DNA of 51,740 nt from Azospirillum brasilense (GCF_003349955.1 NZ_QLKQ01000051.1:1-51740), one strand, 5' to 3'. Positions 25,402-34,197 are shown, numbered from the stretch's first letter. Program-made: numbers and translations. The notes: generated by a model not told the origin, from the letters alone.

Positions 25402-27915
25402 ATGACCTCTGTCCTTTCTTCGTCCGGGGGCGGTCTGGGTGCGGGTGGCCGGGTGGTCGCCGTGCTGGGGCCGACCAACACCGGGAAAACCCATCTCGCC
25501 ATCGAGCGCATGCTCGGCCACCGGACGGGGATGATCGGCTTTCCGCTGCGCCTGCTGGCCCGCGAGAACTACGACCGCATCGTGTCGATCAAGGGCAAGA
25601 ACGCCGCGGCCCTGGTGACGGGGGAGGAGAAGATCCTGCCGCCCAGCCCGTCCTACTGGGTGTGCACGGTGGAATCCATGCCGCTCGACCGGGCGGTGGA
25701 CTTCCTGGCGGTGGACGAGGTGCAGCTCTGCGCCGATCCGGAGCGCGGGCACATCTTCACCGACCGGCTGCTCAACGCGCGCGGGCTGGTGGAGACGATG
25801 TTCCTCGGCTCCGACACGGTGCAGCCGCTGATCCGCCGGCTGGTGCCGCGGGCCGAGTTCATCAGCCGCCCGCGCTTCTCCCAGCTCACCTACGCCGGCT
25901 ACCGCAAGCTGACGCGCCTGCCGCCGCGCTCCTGCGTCGTCGCCTTCTCGGCCACCGACGTCTACGCGTTGGCCGAGATGATCCGGCGCCAGCGCGGCGG
26001 CACCGCGGTGGTGCTGGGGGCGCTGTCCCCACGCACCCGCAACGCCCAGGTCGGGCTCTATCAGGCGGGGGAGGTCGACTATCTGGTGGCGACCGACGCC
26101 ATCGGCATGGGGCTGAACATGGACGTCGACCATGTCGCCTTCGCCCGCATCGTGAAGTTCGACGGCTTCGCCCCGCGCCGCCTGCGCGCGCCGGAGGTGG
26201 CGCAGATCGCCGGGCGCGCCGGGCGGCACATGCGCGACGGCACTTTCGGCACCACCGACGAGGTGGGGGAGCTGGAGGCCGACGTGGTCGACCGCGTCGA
26301 GAACCACCAGTTCGAGACGATCAAGACGCTGATGTGGCGCAACAGCAAGCTGCGCTTCGACACGCCGGGCTTCCTGCTGAAGTCGCTGGAGGAGCGCCCG
26401 CCGATCCCCGAGTTGCTGCGCGCCCGCGACGCCGACGACCATCTGGCGCTCCAGGCGCTGGTCCGCGACCATGAGGTGATGGACCTCGCCAAGGGCCGCG
26501 ACAACGTGCGCCTGCTCTGGGAGGTCTGCCAGGTCCCCGACTTCCGCAAGGTGCTGTCGGACGCCCACACCCGGCTGCTCGGGCAGATCTTCCGGCAGCT
26601 GCGCACCGGCATCGGGCGGCTGGACGAGGATTGGGCGGCCAAGCAGATCGCCCGGCTCGACCGCACCGAGGGCGACATCGACGCGCTGGTCGCCCGCATC
26701 GCCCACATCCGCACCTGGACCTACATCTCCAACCGGCCGTCCTGGCTGACCGACCCGGTGCATTGGCAGGCGCGCACCCGCGCCATCGAGGACAAGCTGT
26801 CCGACGCCCTGCACGAGCGGCTGACGCAGCGTTTCATCGACCGCCGCTCGGCCACGCTGGCGCGCACGCTGAAGGACGGGCGGGACCTGATCGGCGGCGT
26901 GCGCGCCGACGGCGAGGTGGTGGTGGAGGGCCACCCGGTGGGCCGGCTGGAGGGCTTCCGCTTCGTCCCCGACGCCCCGGAGCGCTCGGAGGAGGCCAAG
27001 TCCCTGCTGACCGCCGCCCGCCGCGCGCTGCGCGAGGAGGTGGCGTCCCGCCTGCGCGCCTTCGAGCAGGAGCCGGACGATGTGTTCGCGCTCGGGCCGG
27101 ACGGAGTGCTGACGGCGGATGGGCTGCCGGTGGCCCGGCTCGGCCCCGGCCCGTCGGTGCTGACCCCGGCGGTCCTGCCTTTCGACGAGGGGCTGCTCGA
27201 CCAGGGGCAGCTCGACCGCGTGCGCGTCCGGCTGGAACGCTGGCTGAAGGACCGCGTGGCCGCCCGGCTGCGCCCCCTGCTGGCGCTGCGCGATGCGGAC
27301 GATTTGACGGGCGCCGCGCGCGGGCTGGCTTTCCAGCTCGTCGAGAACATGGGGGCGCTGCCCCGCGCGCCGGTCGCCCCGATGGTGGAAGGGCTGGAGA
27401 AGGCCGATCGCAAGGCGCTGTCCCGCCACGGGGTGCGGCTCGGCGTGTCGCACCTCTATCTGACGGCGCTCGCCAAGCCGGGGGCGGTGGAACTGCGTGG
27501 CCTGCTGTGGGCGGTGAAGCACCGGCTGCCCCTGCCGGTGCCGATCCCGCCGCCGGGCCGCGTCTCGGTGGAGGCGACCGGTGCGCCGCCCGCCTTCTGG
27601 GAGGCCATCGGCTACCCGGCGGCCGGGCCGCGGGCGCTGCGGGTGGACATGCTCGACCGGCTTGAGACCGAACTGCTGACCGCCGCCAAGGAGAACCGGG
27701 CGGTGACCGAGCCGGCGCTGGCCCAGATGATCGGCGCCAAGCCGGACGAGCTGGGCGCCGTGATGAAGGGGCTTGGCTACACCCGCTCGGTGGGGGAGGA
27801 TGGGGCGGTCTCCTGGCGCCGCCGCCGCAACCCGCGCCACAAGCCCCGCCGCGAGGCCCCCGTCAACGCCGACCACCCCTTCGCCAAGCTGCGCCAGCTT
27901 TCGGGAATTGGATGA
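25402..27915 (+). CDS. SUV3-like superfamily 2 RNA helicase
   Basis: The 837-residue protein has motif I (VLGPTNTGKTHLA, about 20-32), the DExH-type box VDEVQ (about 110), motif III FSATD, motif V ATDAIGMGLNMD and motif VI QIAGRAGRH. This order is that of SUV3, the mitochondrial degradosome helicase with homologues in alphaproteobacteria. The C-terminal half is family-specific and ends in a basic tail (RRRRNPRHKPRR) likely to bind RNA. The role in RNA turnover is inferred from the family. The ATG at 25402 is chosen because conserved sequence begins soon after; an earlier in-frame ATG exists at 25366. The repeat copy D follows the stop. Confidence 0.92.
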   Translation: MTSVLSSSGGGLGAGGRVVAVLGPTNTGKTHLAIERMLGHRTGMIGFPLRLLARENYDRIVSIKGKNAAALVTGEEKILPPSPSYWVCTVESMPLDRAVDFLAVDEVQLCADPERGHIFTDRLLNARGLVETMFLGSDTVQPLIRRLVPRAEFISRPRFSQLTYAGYRKLTRLPPRSCVVAFSATDVYALAEMIRRQRGGTAVVLGALSPRTRNAQVGLYQAGEVDYLVATDAIGMGLNMDVDHVAFARIVKFDGFAPRRLRAPEVAQIAGRAGRHMRDGTFGTTDEVGELEADVVDRVENHQFETIKTLMWRNSKLRFDTPGFLLKSLEERPPIPELLRARDADDHLALQALVRDHEVMDLAKGRDNVRLLWEVCQVPDFRKVLSDAHTRLLGQIFRQLRTGIGRLDEDWAAKQIARLDRTEGDIDALVARIAHIRTWTYISNRPSWLTDPVHWQARTRAIEDKLSDALHERLTQRFIDRRSATLARTLKDGRDLIGGVRADGEVVVEGHPVGRLEGFRFVPDAPERSEEAKSLLTAARRALREEVASRLRAFEQEPDDVFALGPDGVLTADGLPVARLGPGPSVLTPAVLPFDEGLLDQGQLDRVRVRLERWLKDRVAARLRPLLALRDADDLTGAARGLAFQLVENMGALPRAPVAPMVEGLEKADRKALSRHGVRLGVSHLYLTALAKPGAVELRGLLWAVKHRLPLPVPIPPPGRVSVEATGAPPAFWEAIGYPAAGPRALRVDMLDRLETELLTAAKENRAVTEPALAQMIGAKPDELGAVMKGLGYTRSVGEDGAVSWRRRRNPRHKPRREAPVNADHPFAKLRQLSGIG

Positions 27916-27927
27916 AGAGATTCGCTA

Positions 27928-28055
27928 TTGCCCCCACCCTGACCCTCCCCCGCTGGGCGGGGGAGGGAATGAAGTTTGCGCGGTGGATAACTCCCTCCCC
28001 TGCTCAGCGGGGGAGGGAAGGGGCCCACGGCGTCAGCCGTGGGAAGGGTGGGGGC
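27928..28055. repeat. Intergenic inverted repeat, copy D (with extra hairpin)
   Basis: It begins TTGCCCCCACCC, has arms around 27945 and 27995, and carries an extra hairpin CCCACGGC (28024-28031) / GCCGTGGG (28036-28043). It ends GGGTGGGGGC five bases before the S4 gene start at 28061. The purine-rich tail serves as a possible ribosome-binding site. Confidence 0.92.
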
Positions 28056-28060
28056 CCCGC

Positions 28061-28489
28061 ATGACCGACCTCGACGACGACGACCTCCCCGACTCCGACC
28101 CCACCCCGGCGGGCCGGCTGCGGATCGACAAGTGGCTGTGGTTCGCGCGCTTCTTCAAGACGCGCAGCCTCGCGGCGAAGCTGTGCAACGGCGGCGGCGT
28201 TCGGGTGTCCGGCACGGTGGTCGGCAAGGCGCATTACGCGGTGAAGCCCGGCGACGTGCTGACCTTCGCCCAGGGGCGGCACATCCGCGTCATCAAGGTG
28301 GTCGCGCTGGGCAGCCGGCGCGGCCCGGCGCCGGAGGCGCAGGCCCTCTACGAGGACCTCGCCCCGCCGGTGCGCGAGGAGGCGATCCAGGACCCCTACC
28401 GCGCGCCGCCGGCCCCGCGGGAGGCCGGCGCCGGGCGCCCGACCAAGCGCGACCGCCGGGCGCTCGACCAGTTGCACGGAGAGGAGTAA
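28061..28489 (+). CDS. S4-domain RNA-binding protein (Hsp15-like)
   Basis: The 142-residue protein has an S4 domain (RLRIDKWLWFARFFKTRSLAAKLCNGG, about 18-44; VGKAHYAVKPGDVLTF) and a C-terminal basic tail (GRPTKRDRRALDQLH). Hsp15-type proteins bind stalled 50S subunits carrying nascent peptidyl-tRNA. The start is fixed by the conserved domain; the only purine-rich sequence before it comes from the repeat copy D. It follows the SUV3-like helicase by 145 bp. Confidence 0.9.
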   Translation: MTDLDDDDLPDSDPTPAGRLRIDKWLWFARFFKTRSLAAKLCNGGGVRVSGTVVGKAHYAVKPGDVLTFAQGRHIRVIKVVALGSRRGPAPEAQALYEDLAPPVREEAIQDPYRAPPAPREAGAGRPTKRDRRALDQLHGEE

Positions 28490-28611
28490 GCCGGAACAGC
28501 CGGGGAAAGCGGCGGGCAAACGCGGGCAGGGCCATTGCCAATTGGTGGCCGCACCCTCATCTGCGCAAAATAATCCCGCAACGGCCGACTTTTTCGGAGC
28601 CCGCCGCCCCC

Positions 28612-29343
28612 ATGCTCGAACTGTTCTCCGACCCGCAGGTCTGGGCCAGCCTTCTGACGCTCACCGCGTTGGAGATCGTGCTCGGCATCGACAACATCAT
28701 CTTCATTTCGATCATGGCGGCCAAGCTGCCGGTCCACCAGCAGCAGAAGGCCCGGCAGCTTGGTCTGGCGCTGGCGCTCCTGATGCGGCTCGCGCTGCTC
28801 GCCTCCATCTCCTGGGTGGCGACCCTGACGGAACCGCTGGTCACCGTGCTCGGCATGGGCTTCTCGGGGCGCGACCTGATTCTGCTCGGCGGCGGTCTGT
28901 TCCTGCTGGCCAAGGGCACCATCGAGATCCACAACACCGTGGAAGGCCACGAGGAGGACAGCGCCGCCCCCAAGCTCGCCAGCTTCGGCGCGGTGGTCGG
29001 GCAGATCATCGTGCTGGACATCGTCTTCTCGCTGGACAGCGTGATCACCGCGGTCGGCATGTCCAACGACCTGCCGGTGATGGTCACCGCCGTCGTCATC
29101 GCCATGGCGGTGATGCTGTTCGCCGCCCGCCCGGTGGGCGACTTCGTGAACCGCCACGTCACCGTGAAGATGCTGGCCCTGTCCTTCCTGCTGCTGGTCG
29201 GCGTGGCGCTGATCGCCGACGGCTTCGGCTTCCACATTCCGAAGGGCTATCTGTACTTCGCCATCGCCTTCTCGACCCTGGTCGAGGCGCTGAACCTGAT
29301 GGCCGCCGCCCGCCGCAAACGGAAGAAGGCCGAAGCGCACTGA
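28612..29343 (+). CDS. TerC family membrane protein
   Basis: The 243-residue protein has about seven membrane segments and the TerC signatures ALEIVLGIDNIIFISIM (about 19-35) and VLDIVFSLDSVITAVGM (about 134-150), each with acidic residues in the membrane. TerC-family proteins (including Alx and the MeeY/MeeF proteins) have been linked to metal, chiefly Mn2+, export or metalation of secreted enzymes. The Mn-type importer and Mur/Fur elsewhere in this window fit that theme, but this gene is 10 kb away. The original tellurite link is not implied. It ends in a basic tail (RRKRKKAEAH). Confidence 0.88.
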   Translation: MLELFSDPQVWASLLTLTALEIVLGIDNIIFISIMAAKLPVHQQQKARQLGLALALLMRLALLASISWVATLTEPLVTVLGMGFSGRDLILLGGGLFLLAKGTIEIHNTVEGHEEDSAAPKLASFGAVVGQIIVLDIVFSLDSVITAVGMSNDLPVMVTAVVIAMAVMLFAARPVGDFVNRHVTVKMLALSFLLLVGVALIADGFGFHIPKGYLYFAIAFSTLVEALNLMAAARRKRKKAEAH

Positions 29344-29373
29344 CGCTCCGGCCCTCCTGAACGGGTCCTCCGA

Positions 29374-29401
29374 CGGGCCGTCCCTTCGCGGGGGCGGCCC
29401 G
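29374..29401. terminator. Bidirectional hairpin between terC and the CBS gene
   Basis: CGGGCCGTCCC (29374-29384) pairs with GGGGCGGCCCG (29391-29401) with one G-U wobble. It lies between the two convergent stops, so it is likely a shared terminator, though no T-run is obvious. Confidence 0.6.
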
Positions 29402-29415
29402 TTCGCCGTTCCGGG

Positions 29416-29847
29416 TCAGGTCCGCATCAGACCGTCGCGGAACTCCACCTCCTCCACCAGATGCTCGTAGGCGAGCTTGAACAGGTCGCGGATCGAGACG
29501 ATGCCGACCGCGCGCTTGCCCTGGGTGATCGGCAGGTGGCGGTAGTGCTTCGACTGCATCAGGGTCAGCGCCTCGATGGCGTCCGCGTCCGGCGGCAGGG
29601 TGTCCGGGTTGCGGGTCATGATCGTCGACACCTCAGTCTCGAAGGCGTCGATCTGGGTGGAGAGCACCTTGTTGTTCAGGTCGCGCTCGGTGACGATGCC
29701 GACGAGGTCGCCGTGGTTCACCACCAGGACGGCGCCGATGTTCTTCTCCGCCATCAGCTTCGACACGGTCAGGACGGAGGTGTCCTCCGTCACCAGGATG
29801 AGTTCCTGCGACTTCACCACGTCCGGAACCAGCTTCCGCTTCATCAT
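29416..29847 (-). CDS. CBS-pair domain protein
   Basis: The 143-residue protein consists of two CBS motifs (about 13-70 and 75-135): LVTEDTSVLTVSKLMAEKNIGAVLVV, then VSTIMTRNPDTLPPDADAIEALTLMQSKHYRHLPI. Such stand-alone proteins bind adenosine nucleotides and regulate a partner. No other domain is present. The start is ambiguous: ATG at 29847 or 29844, or a TTG at 29856. The stretch GGGGGA lies immediately upstream of the ATGs, which suits the 29844 start best. The gap upstream to the DUF938 gene holds an AT-rich stretch (TTTGTTTACAAACT). Confidence 0.9.
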   Translation of the reverse strand: MMKRKLVPDVVKSQELILVTEDTSVLTVSKLMAEKNIGAVLVVNHGDLVGIVTERDLNNKVLSTQIDAFETEVSTIMTRNPDTLPPDADAIEALTLMQSKHYRHLPITQGKRAVGIVSIRDLFKLAYEHLVEEVEFRDGLMRT

Positions 29848-29964
29848 TTCCCCCAATTTGTAATTTGTTTACAAACTCAAGCGCTGCAGGGAAACAATAG
29901 CAAATCTCGCGGGTGCAAAACTGCGGCAGAAGACCGCACCTCGGATGGGGGGCGGAGTGGACGC

Positions 29965-30579
29965 TCAGCGGCGCCGCAGCACGACGGTCAGGTTGTTGGC
30001 GGGCATCTCGACCAGCTCCGCCAGGGCGAAGCCGGCGGCGGCGCGCTCCACCGCGTCGAGGTCGCGCACACCCCAGGCGGGGTTGCGGGCCTTCAGGTCG
30101 GCGTCGAAGGCGGCGTTGCTCGGCGCGCTGTGCCGCCCGCCGCGCGCGAAGGGGCCGTAGAGCAGCAGCGGAGCGCCCGTGGGCAGAAGGCGGGCGGCCC
30201 CGGCGAACAGGCCGAGCGCCGCTTGCCACGGGGCGATGTGGATCATGTTGATGCAGACCACCGCGTCGGCGCTGCGGGCCGGCCAGTCGGGCGCGGCGGC
30301 GTCGAGGTCCAGCGGGTCGCGCAGGTTGGGCAGCGCGGCCGCGGCGGCCCAGGAACGGACGCTGTCGCGCAAGGCCGGGTCGGGGTCGCTCGGCTGCCAC
30401 GTCACGCCGGGCAGCGCCTCGGCGAAGGCCACGGCGTGCTGGCCGGTGCCGCTCGCCACCTCCAGCACGAGCCCTCGCGGCGGCAGGACGCGGCGCAGCA
30501 CCTCCAGGATGGGGGCGCGGTTGCGCTCCGTCGCGGGGGCGTGGCGGCGGGAGTCCTCGGGGTGCAGCGGATCGAACAT
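29965..30579 (-). CDS. DUF938-family SAM-dependent methyltransferase-like protein
   Basis: The 204-residue protein begins FDPLHPEDSRRHAPATERNR, followed by the SAM-binding loop LVLEVASGTGQHAVAFA (about 37-53) and later VCINMIHIAPW, the DUF938 hallmarks. A methyltransferase fold is evident, but the substrate is unknown. It lies only 9 bp downstream of the MFS gene stop on the same strand, so they are probably co-transcribed. The start at 30579 is the first ATG and agrees with the family N-terminus. Confidence 0.88.
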   Translation of the reverse strand: MFDPLHPEDSRRHAPATERNRAPILEVLRRVLPPRGLVLEVASGTGQHAVAFAEALPGVTWQPSDPDPALRDSVRSWAAAAALPNLRDPLDLDAAAPDWPARSADAVVCINMIHIAPWQAALGLFAGAARLLPTGAPLLLYGPFARGGRHSAPSNAAFDADLKARNPAWGVRDLDAVERAAAGFALAELVEMPANNLTVVLRRR

Positions 30580-30588
30580 GGCGACAGG

Positions 30589-31779
30589 CTAACCGCGCCC
30601 GGCGCCCAGGGCAACCGCGGCGGGGTCGCGCCGCCCGGCCATCCAGGCTCCGGCGGCGAGGAGGAGCGCGCCGGCCAGCACCGCCGCGGCGGCCCCCAGC
30701 AGGGCGGAGTCGAAGCTGCCGGTGCGCGCCACCACCAGCCCGGCCGGCACCGGCCCGATGATCTGCCCCAGCCCGTAGACGGCGGTCAGCGCGCCGATGA
30801 CGCGGGCCGACGCCCCGCCCGACAGGTGGCGGCCCAGCGTGAAGGACAGGGTGACGATCCCGACGAAGGTCCCGCCGAACAGCACCGCCGACAGCAGGGC
30901 CGCAGCGGGTGACCCGGTGATCGGCAGCAGGATCCCCACCGTCTGCACCACATGGGCGAGGATCAGTGCCCGCCACAGGCCGAGCCGCCGCCCCGCCGCC
31001 GCCCAGAGGATGCCGGATGGCATGGCCGCCAGACCGGTGACCATCCAGGCTGCGGCGCCGAGCTGCGCCGTCTCCGGCATGGTCTTCAGGATGGCGACCA
31101 GGAAGGTGCCGGTGACGATGTAGCCGGCCCCCTCCAGGAAATAGGCTAGAGTCAGCAGGACCATGGGAACGGAGGGGCGGAAGGCGGTGGTGGGCGTGGG
31201 CCGGGCGGCGGCGGTGTGGCGGGCCTCGCGCGGCGGGTCGTTCACCCACAGCCAGGACAGCGTGCCGAAGCCCAGGCAGGCCACCCCCAGCCACAGCCAG
31301 TCGCCGCGCCAGCCCAGCCGGTCGCCCATCACGGCGACGAACAGGCCGCTCGACGCGATGCCGAGTCCGACGCCGGTGTAGAGCCAGCCGGTCCAGGACT
31401 CGCGCCCGGCGCGGGCCAGCGCGTCCAGCGTCATGGCGATGCCCAGGATGAACAGGCCGGCGCTGGCCAGCCCGGAGACGAAGCGCAGCACGGCCCAGGC
31501 CGCCAGATCGTCGGTGAAGCCCATGCCGGCGGTGGAGGTGACGCTGGCGATCAGCGCGGTGCGGAAGACGGCGGTGCGCGCCGCGCCCTGCGGGACCAGC
31601 CCGACGCCCAGCGCCCCCAGGAAGTAGCCGAGATAATTCAGCGAGGCGAGCAGCCCCGCGGCGTCGGTGCCCAGCCCGGTGGCCGCCTGCATCGCCGGCA
31701 GGATCGGCGTGAAGGCGAAGCGCCCCACCCCCATGGAGATGACCAGCACCAGCACGCCGCCGATCAGCACCCGGACCAT
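30589..31779 (-). CDS. YbfB/YjiJ-family MFS transporter
   Basis: The 396-residue carrier has 12 predicted helices and the YbfB/YjiJ signatures, including the N-terminal VSMGVGRFAFTPILP-like motif (SMGVGRFAFTPILPAM) and the cytoplasmic loop with WVNDPPRE. The substrate is unknown. The start at 31779 follows the strong GGGAGGAAG seven bases upstream; the upstream part of the frame has no likeness. It is divergent from a LysR regulator with a 131-bp gap, a common arrangement in which the regulator controls the carrier. DUF938 follows in the same operon. Confidence 0.9.
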   Translation of the reverse strand: MVRVLIGGVLVLVISMGVGRFAFTPILPAMQAATGLGTDAAGLLASLNYLGYFLGALGVGLVPQGAARTAVFRTALIASVTSTAGMGFTDDLAAWAVLRFVSGLASAGLFILGIAMTLDALARAGRESWTGWLYTGVGLGIASSGLFVAVMGDRLGWRGDWLWLGVACLGFGTLSWLWVNDPPREARHTAAARPTPTTAFRPSVPMVLLTLAYFLEGAGYIVTGTFLVAILKTMPETAQLGAAAWMVTGLAAMPSGILWAAAGRRLGLWRALILAHVVQTVGILLPITGSPAAALLSAVLFGGTFVGIVTLSFTLGRHLSGGASARVIGALTAVYGLGQIIGPVPAGLVVARTGSFDSALLGAAAAVLAGALLLAAGAWMAGRRDPAAVALGAGRG

Positions 31780-31835
31780 GGCTTCCTCCCGCAGGTTCTT
31801 TTTTCGTGCGGGTCCATCCTGGCGCGACGGAACCC

Positions 31836-31848
31836 TCATTTCTAATGA
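31836..31848. promoter_or_regulatory. LysR-type T-N11-A palindrome in MFS/LysR gap
   Basis: TCATTTCTAATGA is a symmetric T-N11-A site (TCATT-N3-AATGA), the classical LysR operator form, in the gap between the divergent MFS and LysR genes. Confidence 0.55.
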
Positions 31849-31910
31849 TTTGTTTCGATGCTATGCTTCACTGAGAGTGATGGGAAGCGTGCGGATCGGG
31901 GAGGATGGCG

Positions 31911-32834
31911 ATGGACCTCGCGGGCCTGCGGGTGGTGAAGGCGGTGGCGGACACCGGCAGCGTCAGCCGGGCGGCGGAGACGCTGAACTGCGTCCAGTCC
32001 AACGTGACGGCGCGGCTGAAGCGGCTGGAGGAGGATCTCGGCGTGCCGCTGTTCCTGCGGCTCAGCCGCGGCATGGCGCCGACGCCGGCCGGGCGGGTGC
32101 TGGCCGACTACGCCGACCGGGTGCTCCGCCTCGTCGCCCAGGCGCGCGACGCGGTGGCCGACGCGGCGGGGCGGGGCGGGCGGCTGTCCGTGGGCACCAT
32201 GGAGACCACCGCCGCCGTGCGTCTGCCGCCGATCCTCGCCCGCTTCCACGCGGAGAATCCGGACGTCGACCTGATCATCGTCCCCGGCCCCACCGAAACC
32301 ATGCTGGGGGAGGTTCTGGCCGGACGCATCGACGGCGCCTTCGTCTCCGGGGCGGTGGAGCATCCCGAACTGGTCAGCCAGCCCGTCTTCGAGGAGGAGC
32401 TGGTGCTGGTCGAGCCGGCCAGCGGCATCACCAGCGAGTCCGGGCGGAACACCCTGCTGGCCTTCCGGCGCGGCTGCGCCTACCGCGCCCGCGCGGAGAC
32501 GGCGATGCGCGAGGCCGGTCGGGTTCCCTACCGCGTGATGGAGTTCGGCGCGCTGGAGGCCATTCTGGGCTGCGTCGGCGCCGGCATGGGCGTCACCGTC
32601 CTGCCCCGCGTCGTGGTGGAGCGGGAGCCCTGGCGCGGCCTGTTCACCGCCCGCCCGCTGCCGCCGGAACTGGCCCGCATGCCCACCCGTTTCGTCCGGC
32701 GGGTGGATTCCATGGAGACGGTGGCCCTGCGCACCTTCCTGGAGGCGGTCGCGGAGGGGAATATGGAGGGTGGGGCTGCGTCGCTTGCGCCCACACAACC
32801 GGCGGGGTTGATCCCGTCTCGGGCGGCGTGCTAG
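31911..32834 (+). CDS. LysR-family regulator
   Basis: The 307-residue protein has an N-terminal winged helix-turn-helix (LRVVKAVADTGSVSRAAETLNCVQSNVTARLKRLEEDLG) and a LysR effector-binding domain. The start at 31911 is chosen because GGGGAGG lies six bases upstream of it and immediately before the earlier ATG at 31905. It is divergent from the YbfB/YjiJ carrier, its likely target. The C-terminus is unusual and Ala/Pro-rich. The effector is unknown. Confidence 0.93.
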   Translation: MDLAGLRVVKAVADTGSVSRAAETLNCVQSNVTARLKRLEEDLGVPLFLRLSRGMAPTPAGRVLADYADRVLRLVAQARDAVADAAGRGGRLSVGTMETTAAVRLPPILARFHAENPDVDLIIVPGPTETMLGEVLAGRIDGAFVSGAVEHPELVSQPVFEEELVLVEPASGITSESGRNTLLAFRRGCAYRARAETAMREAGRVPYRVMEFGALEAILGCVGAGMGVTVLPRVVVEREPWRGLFTARPLPPELARMPTRFVRRVDSMETVALRTFLEAVAEGNMEGGAASLAPTQPAGLIPSRAAC

Positions 32835-32978
32835 GCAAGCGCCGCGGTCGGGCCATGGTCCATTCATGCCCCCGGCCGCGCCCACGCGCGAGCACGTCAG
32901 TCGAAGCGTCCATCGAAGCGACTCGAACCCCGGCGCGTGAACACCGCCGGAACTGGCGAGAACAGCGGAGAACGAATC

Positions 32979-33311
32979 ATGCCCTACGTCGTGACGGAAG
33001 ACTGCATCAAGTGCAAGTACACCGATTGCGTCGAGGTCTGCCCCGTGGACTGCTTCTACGAGGGCGAGAACATGCTGGTCATCCACCCGGATGAGTGCAT
33101 CGACTGCGGCGTGTGCGAGCCGGAATGCCCGGCCGAGGCCATCGTGCCGGACACCGACGGCCGCGCGGAGAAGTGGATGGAGCTGAACCGCGACTACGCG
33201 GCGCAGTGGCCCAACCTGACCCGCAAGAAGGACGCGCTGCCCGACGCCGACGCCATGAAGGGCGTGGACGGCAAGTTCGACAAGTTCTTCTCTCCGAAGG
33301 CCGGCGGCTGA
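32979..33311 (+). CDS. fdxA: Seven-iron ferredoxin (FdxA type)
   Basis: The 110-residue protein has cysteines at 9, 12, 17, 21, 25 and 40, 43, 46, 50. The patterns CIKCKYTDC and CIDCGVCEPEC fit a 3Fe-4S plus a 4Fe-4S cluster, as in FdxA of alphaproteobacteria. It carries electrons to unknown partners. The start at 32979 is preceded by GGAG about nine bases upstream. carD follows after 319 bp, a pairing frequent in alphaproteobacteria. Confidence 0.96.
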   Translation: MPYVVTEDCIKCKYTDCVEVCPVDCFYEGENMLVIHPDECIDCGVCEPECPAEAIVPDTDGRAEKWMELNRDYAAQWPNLTRKKDALPDADAMKGVDGKFDKFFSPKAGG

Positions 33312-33630
33312 GCGGAGTCGGGACTATTGCTGCGCATGGCATTCTTTTGCCGCCATGCAAAAACGACAGGTCGGCCATCGGCGGGCAACGTCAGAATCCG
33401 GACGGCTGCCCGCGCGTAGCCTTTGTAACCGGGCCGTAACATCGCTATAATACGCGCCCGGAGCCGGCCTCAGCGTCATTGCCGGATTTCCCATCGACCA
33501 AGGGCTCAGTGCAACAGTGCGCGGCGTGGAGGACCCCATCCCCACGGTGTGTCGTTGTCACCGGGCCTTTTTCGCCCCCTCCACCGGGGCGGCAAAATGG
33601 CGCGATCGCGAGAAGTGAGAGCCAACCCAA
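33312..33630. other. Intergenic region with the carD promoter and leader
   Basis: This 319-bp gap holds the promoter at 33423-33451, leaving a leader of about 170 bases before the carD start. A GC-rich hairpin-prone stretch lies near 33565-33600. No gene is seen. Confidence 0.6.
33423..33451 (+). promoter_or_regulatory. Sigma-70-type promoter of carD
   Basis: TTGTAA (33423-33428) and a perfect TATAAT (33446-33451) are separated by 17 bases. In this GC-rich sequence such a match is striking and lies about 180 bp before the carD start. Confidence 0.75.
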
Positions 33631-34131
33631 ATGTCGAACAAGCTTGACTTCGAGGCCGGTGACTTCGTCGTCTACCCGGCCCATGGCGTCGGTCGGGTCG
33701 AGGGAATCGAGACCCACAGCATCGCTGGCATGGATGTTCAGCTCTACGCGATCACGTTCGAAAAAGAGCGCATGACGCTCAAGGTTCCGGTCGGCAAGGC
33801 CAAGGCCGCCGGGCTGCGCCGCCTCAGCACGAAGGACCGCATCAAGGTCGCCCTGGAGACGCTGCAGGGCCGTTCGCGCGTCCGCCGCACGATGTGGAGC
33901 CGCCGCGCCCAGGAGTATGAGGCCAAGATCAACTCGGGCGACCCGGTGGCCATCGCGGAGGTCGTGCGCGACCTGTACCGCGGCGCCGACCAGTCCGACC
34001 AGTCCTACAGCGAGCGCCAGATCTATCAGGCCGCCCTGGAGCGTCTGGCCCGCGAGCTGGCCGCCGTCGAGAAGATCGACGAGACCAAGGCCACCGAGCG
34101 GCTGGAGCTGGTCCTCAAGAAGGCCGCCTGA
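33631..34131 (+). CDS. carD: CarD-family transcription regulator
   Basis: The 166-residue protein has the N-terminal RNA-polymerase interaction domain (FEAGDFVVYPAHGVGRVEGIE, about 7-27) and a helical C-terminal DNA-binding domain (RRTMWSRRAQEYEAKINSGDP, LYRGADQSDQSYSERQIYQ). CarD proteins bind the polymerase beta subunit and stabilise the open promoter complex. In alphaproteobacteria CdnL-like CarD proteins support rRNA and growth genes. The start at 33631 is fixed by the conserved N-terminus; the ribosome-binding site is weak. Terminator hairpins follow. Confidence 0.95.
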   Translation: MSNKLDFEAGDFVVYPAHGVGRVEGIETHSIAGMDVQLYAITFEKERMTLKVPVGKAKAAGLRRLSTKDRIKVALETLQGRSRVRRTMWSRRAQEYEAKINSGDPVAIAEVVRDLYRGADQSDQSYSERQIYQAALERLARELAAVEKIDETKATERLELVLKKAA

Positions 34132-34197
34132 CTCCGGTTCAGTCCCGTTTCCCGGTCCGGACGCGGGAACCGGTCTCCGATTGTGATGTTGACGATG

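Noticed and set aside
25300..27876. 858-codon frame antisense to the helicase
   Set aside because: Same type of shadow; the sense strand has all helicase motifs in order.
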